This document shows, piece after piece, positions 59,845 through 64,000 of a stretch of DNA of 64,000 bases; the first letter of the stretch is position 1, and every line of letters starts with the position of its first letter. Position numbers and translations under genes: made by a program. Below the pieces are notes generated by a model. That model saw nothing but the letters and a program-made list of their open reading frames with translations, was not told where the DNA came from and searched no databases. The stretch lies in the NCBI GenBank assembly GCA_900467745.1, contig UBQW01000023.1:62001-126000 (forward strand), in the 5' to 3' direction. This DNA is from Hyphomicrobiales bacterium (GTDB taxonomy: Bacteria > Pseudomonadota > Alphaproteobacteria > Rhizobiales > Rhizobiaceae).

Positions 59845-60003
59845 AGAGGATCTCGCGGATGGTTGTCTTGCAAGATGGTCTAGCGCCCGCGACACGCGCT
59901 AGAAACAGCAAATCCGCCACAAGCGCGAATTTGCCGCGGATAAGAACAACTTACGACGATCGCGGGGCCGAACAACGCCCGCCGCGACCACCAAAGCAAT
60001 CGG

Positions 60004-61230
60004 CTACTTCAATGGAAATGCAAACACGTCGACCGGTTCGCCAAGCCCGCGGAGCGGAAAGGCACCCAGGCTATCCATCTCGTCTTCCTGCCCCGCCATC
60101 TCCACGAACGCCCGGGACAGAAGCACCGGCCGCTTGATCTCCTTCGTCAGGCTTTCTAGCCGCGAAGCGACATTTACCGCCGGGCCGATCACGGTAAAAT
60201 CGAGCCGCCGGCGCGATCCGATGTTGCCGTACATCACTTCTCCGACGTGCACACCGATCCCGTAGCGAAGAACCTCGCGCCCCTTGCGCTTGTTCTCGGC
60301 GTTGAGCTCGACCATCGACGCCTCGGCGGTCTTGATCGCCTGCAGCAGGTTTTCGCAGGCGTCAGGGTTGCTGAGCGGGAAGATCGCCAGCATGCCGTCG
60401 CCCATGAATTTCAGGATTTCGCCGCCATGCTTCTCGATCGGCTCCGACATCGCGTCGAAATAGCCGTTGAGGAGCTCGATCACGTCGTCGCGCGGCCAGT
60501 GGTCGGAAATCGTCGTGAAATCGCGAAGATCGCAGATCAGGATCGCGGCTTCCACCGTGGCGCCGCTGCCGCGCGTCGTGGCGCCGGCCAGGATCTGCTC
60601 GCTAGCATGCGGACCGACATAGGTCTGCAACAGCGTGCGCGCCATGATGTTCTTCAGCCGGATCTCCGTCACCAGCGTCAGCGCCGGCAGCAGGTCCTTC
60701 AGATAATTGACATGCTCTTCCAGGAAGCCACCGGGACGATCGCTGGCGAAGGTCACAATGTGCCGCTTCCCCAGCGTATGCTCCATCGGCCAGGCAATGT
60801 ACTCCGTCACGCCCTCGCGCTTCAGGTCGTCGTAGAATTCAGCATGGCCGTCGCCGGGGCGCAGCGCCTCGATAGCCTTGCGCACCTCTGTCGCACCACT
60901 GAAGATCTCGTTGACGGGGCTCCGCAGGAACTCAGGCGTGGTTTCGATGCCGTAGTCGAAGGTGGTGATCTTCGCCTCGGTCATTCCGGTCTTCCAGAGA
61001 ATCCGCGCACCCAGCCATTGCGGATGATGCGTCCTGAAATGCATCGTGGCGCGGCTGACGGGAATGCCCTCGTCGCGCAGCCGGTCGCAGAGCTGGACCA
61101 GAAGATTGTCGATATAGCGCTCGTTGCGCGTCTCGTTGACCAGCCAGTCGAGGCTGGCTGTCCTCTGCCTCGGCCACTGGCCAACGCTCAGCTCTGAAGG
61201 CTGTGGAGCCGGGTTTGATTGGAATTGCAT
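60004..61230 (-). CDS. Class III adenylate/guanylate cyclase, soluble
   Basis: This 408-residue protein has an N-terminal GAF-like sensor region (about 30-190) and a C-terminal class III cyclase domain: ILICDLRDFTTISDHWP and KFMGDGMLAIFP carry the two metal-binding Asp, and RRLDFTVIGPAVNVASRLESL carries the base-recognition Asp and transition-state Asn/Arg. All catalytic residues look intact, so cyclic AMP synthesis is expected. Rhizobia carry many such cyclases; the signal here is not known. ATG 61230 fits the N-terminus. Confidence 0.9.
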   Translation of the reverse strand: MQFQSNPAPQPSELSVGQWPRQRTASLDWLVNETRNERYIDNLLVQLCDRLRDEGIPVSRATMHFRTHHPQWLGARILWKTGMTEAKITTFDYGIETTPEFLRSPVNEIFSGATEVRKAIEALRPGDGHAEFYDDLKREGVTEYIAWPMEHTLGKRHIVTFASDRPGGFLEEHVNYLKDLLPALTLVTEIRLKNIMARTLLQTYVGPHASEQILAGATTRGSGATVEAAILICDLRDFTTISDHWPRDDVIELLNGYFDAMSEPIEKHGGEILKFMGDGMLAIFPLSNPDACENLLQAIKTAEASMVELNAENKRKGREVLRYGIGVHVGEVMYGNIGSRRRLDFTVIGPAVNVASRLESLTKEIKRPVLLSRAFVEMAGQEDEMDSLGAFPLRGLGEPVDVFAFPLK

Positions 61231-61375
61231 CGCCCTACACTCCGCGAGATCCCGCGGCCTTCTCAACATCAAAACAAAAAATCATTCCTACGCCAGCTAA
61301 ATGGGGTGGCCGGTCGTGGAATGGAATGCCCTATCGGCAACAGCTAACGGAAAAAGTTTCGGCCGGCCCGATCGA

Positions 61376-62140
61376 TCAGCCAAGCAGCCGCCGTGTCTGC
61401 TCGATCGTTTGCGCGCTTGGCTGTGTCGGCCGGTACTCCAGCCCCAGGTAGCCGTGATAGCCCTGAGCCACGAGCCAATCGGCGCGCGCCTTCAGGTCGA
61501 TCGAGCCACTGTCCGGCTCGTTGCGGCCGGGGTGATCGGCGATATGAACATGGAAGACCTTGTCGATGTCACCGCCGATCACACTGGCCGTATCCTCGCC
61601 CATGACGGCGGAGTGGTAGATATCGTAGATGATCCCGATCTCCGGCCTGCCCGTCTCCTTGACGATATCGAGCCCTTCCCGCGTCGATTCCAGAAAGTAG
61701 CCGACATGGTCGATCAGCGTGTTCAAAGGCTCCACGCCGAGACGAACGCCGCTATCATCAAGCACCTCGCCAGCGCGGCTCAGCGTTTCGGTGAGTGCTG
61801 CCCGCTGCTCCTCGCGGGTCTTTCCGGCGAGATCATCGCCGGCCTGCGCGATCAACGTCCTGGCACCAAGCCGCCGCGCGACCTCGATCGTCCGCTTCAG
61901 CCCCTCGAGAAACGCCGCCTGGTTGGCGCGGTCCGTGAGTGGGATCATCGGCTCGGCCACGAAGCTCGCGAGCTCGATGCCGGTCTCGTTCAATGCCCAT
62001 TCGATGCTGCCGACATCCTTGTTGGTCCACCGCCAGAACTCGACGGCCTCCACACCGTGGCGGTGCGCCAGCCTGATACGATCGGCAAAGGTCTCGGCTT
62101 CATCGGCAAAAAGCCATTCGATACAGGCAGAAAGCTTCAT
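61376..62140 (-). CDS. Hydroxypyruvate isomerase-like TIM-barrel protein
   Basis: This 254-residue protein has the xylose-isomerase-like barrel: KLSACIEWLF, GVEAVEFWRWTNKDV, LIAQAGDD, LGVEPLNTLIDHVGYFL, IIYDIYHSAVMGED, VFHVHIADHPGRNEPDSG and YLGLEYRPT. Metal-binding Glu/Asp/Glu are present. Hyi-type enzymes interconvert hydroxypyruvate and tartronate semialdehyde, but related members act on other small sugars or acids, so the substrate is tentative. Confidence 0.85.
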   Translation of the reverse strand: MKLSACIEWLFADEAETFADRIRLAHRHGVEAVEFWRWTNKDVGSIEWALNETGIELASFVAEPMIPLTDRANQAAFLEGLKRTIEVARRLGARTLIAQAGDDLAGKTREEQRAALTETLSRAGEVLDDSGVRLGVEPLNTLIDHVGYFLESTREGLDIVKETGRPEIGIIYDIYHSAVMGEDTASVIGGDIDKVFHVHIADHPGRNEPDSGSIDLKARADWLVAQGYHGYLGLEYRPTQPSAQTIEQTRRLLG

Positions 62141-62372
62141 GACATCTCACTTCGTTTCAGCAAGGCAGACGGTGCGATCCGAGCCATTTGCCCGGACTTT
62201 AAGCGCGTCAAACCATCCGCGCCAGCATTAGACTCGCCGTCGCTACATTACAAACCACAGCGATAGTTTTCACGCAAAATACACGCATCATGTTTATTTT
62301 TGATTGTGTCGGCAAAATCCCAAACTAGGATATTGCCAGCGCCGATCTGCGCATACCCACCTGGAGACACCA

Positions 62373-63557
62373 ATGCAGCTCGCGCCGCAGCACCGAATCT
62401 ATGTCTGTTTCTTCCTTTTCGCCGTATCGATGGGCGCCCTGCTTGCCCGTATGCCGGACCTGCAGCTGGCGCTCGGTGTCGATCGCTCGGAACTGGGCCT
62501 GACGCTGATCGGCGCGGCCGTGGGGGCGCTGACGGCGCTCACCTTCGCCTCCCCCATCATCGAGCGCCTGGGAGCCCGCACGACGGCCTTCATCACCGTG
62601 CTCGGCACATCGGCGCTGATCGCAACGGTGCCGTGGATGGCAAGCGCCCCCCTGGTGTTCTGCATCCTCATTCTTGAGGGCCTGCTGGCCGGCTCGCTGG
62701 AAATCAACCTCAATGTCGAGATCGACCGCATCGAGGCACAGCTCGGTCGCGGCGTGATGAACCGGGCCCACGGCTTCTGGAGCCTCGGCTTCTTCCTGAC
62801 GGCGCTCGCCGCATCGGGCATTCGCCAGGCAGGCGTGCCGATGCATATCCATCTCGGCATCACCTTCGCCTTCGTGCTCATCGTCGGAACCTGGGTCATC
62901 TCGGGCATGCGCAATGCGCCCGCGCGCGTCACGCACCATGAAGAGGCGAAAGCGCCGTTGATCGCACTGCCGACGGCAGCCCTGCTGCCGCTCTGCGGCA
63001 TTGGCATCGCCGCCTTCCTGATCGAGGGTGCCGGCATCGACTGGTCTGCGATCTACATGCGCGACGTCTTCAATTCCGAACCCTTCATCGGCGGACTGGG
63101 TCTCACCTCGTTCACCTTCTTCATGGCCGCCGCCCGCCTGCTGGTCGACCCACAGGTCGATCGCTTTGGCGCACGCGCGGTGGCGACGGTTCTGCTGGTG
63201 CTGGCTGCCGCCGGCGTCATCGCCGTCTGGGCGGCACCGCACCCCTTCGTGGCATTGCTCGGCTTCGGCCTGATGGGCGCCGGCTGCAGCGCCGTCTATC
63301 CCCTCAGCGTCTCGGCCGCCGCACAGCGCACCGATCGCCCGTCCCACGTCAACGTCGCGGCCGTGGCGCAGATGTCCTTCGTGGTGTTCTTCCTGGCGCC
63401 ACCGCTGCTCGGCTTCATCGCCGATCATGCCGGCATGCGCATCGCCTACCTCATCTGCCTGCCGCTGATCATCTACGCACTGCTGTCGATCAAGTCTCTG
63501 CCCAGCCGCAGACGTGCCGACCAGCCGACCGATGCGAGCGCCGGAAGCGCGGCCTAA
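62373..63557 (+). CDS. MFS transporter
   Basis: This 394-residue protein has 12 spans. The start HRIYVCFFLFAVSMGALLARMPDLQLALGVDRSELGLTLIGAAVG and the central NRAHGFWSLGFFLTA motif resemble the YbjJ/FucP-like branch of the MFS. Substrate is unknown. GGAG 6 bases before ATG 62373 fixes the start; the frame is open upstream. Monocistronic. Confidence 0.85.
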   Translation: MQLAPQHRIYVCFFLFAVSMGALLARMPDLQLALGVDRSELGLTLIGAAVGALTALTFASPIIERLGARTTAFITVLGTSALIATVPWMASAPLVFCILILEGLLAGSLEINLNVEIDRIEAQLGRGVMNRAHGFWSLGFFLTALAASGIRQAGVPMHIHLGITFAFVLIVGTWVISGMRNAPARVTHHEEAKAPLIALPTAALLPLCGIGIAAFLIEGAGIDWSAIYMRDVFNSEPFIGGLGLTSFTFFMAAARLLVDPQVDRFGARAVATVLLVLAAAGVIAVWAAPHPFVALLGFGLMGAGCSAVYPLSVSAAAQRTDRPSHVNVAAVAQMSFVVFFLAPPLLGFIADHAGMRIAYLICLPLIIYALLSIKSLPSRRRADQPTDASAGSAA

Positions 63558-63584
63558 ATAACGGCGGCAAACTCGGAAAATGAA

Positions 63585-63804
63585 CTTTCGCGACCGCCGA
63601 TGGCGTTCGCGAAAGCACAGCGAATCGCTGAGCCGGCAAATCATGCACTGCGAAAAAATCCCGATTGGAATCGGTCTGGAACACGCTTTTCAGCATGGCC
63701 AGAGATCGCGCGACCGTTGTGATTCGCGCGGTTGAATGAAGATCAAAAAACGTCGGATAAAGTGCAGGTCCCGCCTTCCCGGCGGCACTCGCTGAAGCGA
63801 GTGT
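63585..63804. repeat. Two hairpins in the MFS/tRNA-Lys gap
   Basis: CTTTCGCGA (63585-63593) pairs with TCGCGAAAG (63607-63615), and CACTCGCT (63787-63794) pairs with AGCGAGTG (63797-63804). Neither has a strong U-run. The second lies just beyond the tRNA-Lys 3' end and could help its processing or termination. The rest of the gap shows nothing else. Confidence 0.45.
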
Positions 63805-63837
63805 TGCATCTGCAATACTTTGATTTCTTTGAAAGAA

Positions 63838-63913
<76 letters not shown>

Positions 63914-64000
63914 GTCCGCGCTGTGTTGCGTGGTGTGAGAGGGCGTATAAACAGGATCGTTCGGCTTGTCTAGCGCCCTTCCGAAAATTCTTTCAACAAA

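Noticed and set aside
62325..63644. A 439-codon minus-strand frame opposite the last MFS gene
   Set aside because: It is the antisense of a 12-span transporter; composition is charged repeats with no domain.

Overview
The window reads as DNA of a Rhizobiaceae-type alphaproteobacterium (Rhizobium/Agrobacterium group). The evidence is a complete glpD-glpSTPQUV-glpK glycerol operon, an NDUFS4-like complex I subunit, a GlxA-type regulator, a DUF3772-MscS channel, FNR/FixK-type boxes, high GC and many short rhizobial hypothetical proteins. No rRNA, CRISPR array or intact insertion sequence was seen. Four tRNA genes are present: Arg-TCT, Pro-TGG, Glu-TTC and Lys-CTT.

Bases 1 to about 24,000 look like an accessory region. 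They open inside a tightly overlapped operon for a cobalt-type nitrile hydratase/thiocyanate hydrolase made as three chains, followed by an aquaporin-like channel, a cytochrome P460-like protein, a SnoaL-like protein and a DUF6894 protein. An ArsR-type regulator and an alpha-ketoglutarate-semialdehyde dehydrogenase follow. Next come stress or oxyanion-type genes (DUF599, DUF2934, DUF305, a YVTN beta-propeller, a short chlorite dismutase, an MFS carrier) and a run of orphan small proteins. There is also the decayed C-terminal half of a lysylphosphatidylglycerol-synthase-type membrane protein with two frameshifts. The stretch ends with a 983-residue HelD-like helicase carrying a nuclease-like insertion and zinc ribbons, and a module of an XRE regulator divergent from DUF6634 plus a soluble AAA-ATPase/M41 protease. 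That module is the best candidate here for an undescribed system.

From about 24 kb the gene content becomes core-like: a GlxA regulator, a dual-receiver protein, an MscS channel, a DHA2 exporter, an M20 amidohydrolase divergent from an IclR regulator, and then the glycerol operon (32.9-42.1 kb, minus strand) with a repeat-type operator before glpD and hairpins before glpK. An AraC regulator and a fosmidomycin-resistance-type exporter follow.

Bases 44.8-57.5 kb hold surface and redox genes (a glycosyltransferase-like protein, EptA, an NDUFS4-like subunit, Dps, FdhD, MsrA, a two-CSD cold-shock protein, GloA, an M15 lipoprotein). They also hold two candidate small RNAs. One (about 49.62-49.78 kb) is a chain of five hairpins with C-rich loops. 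The other (about 54.24-54.32 kb) has a perfect FNR/FixK box at the position of a class II activator site and ends in a terminator. A short ACCTAWGTATAG element lies before the first small RNA and before the sensor-kinase gene.

The right end carries a higBA toxin-antitoxin pair with an elaborate operator, a DadA-like oxidase, a class III adenylate cyclase, a hydroxypyruvate-isomerase-like enzyme, an MFS carrier and tRNA-Lys.
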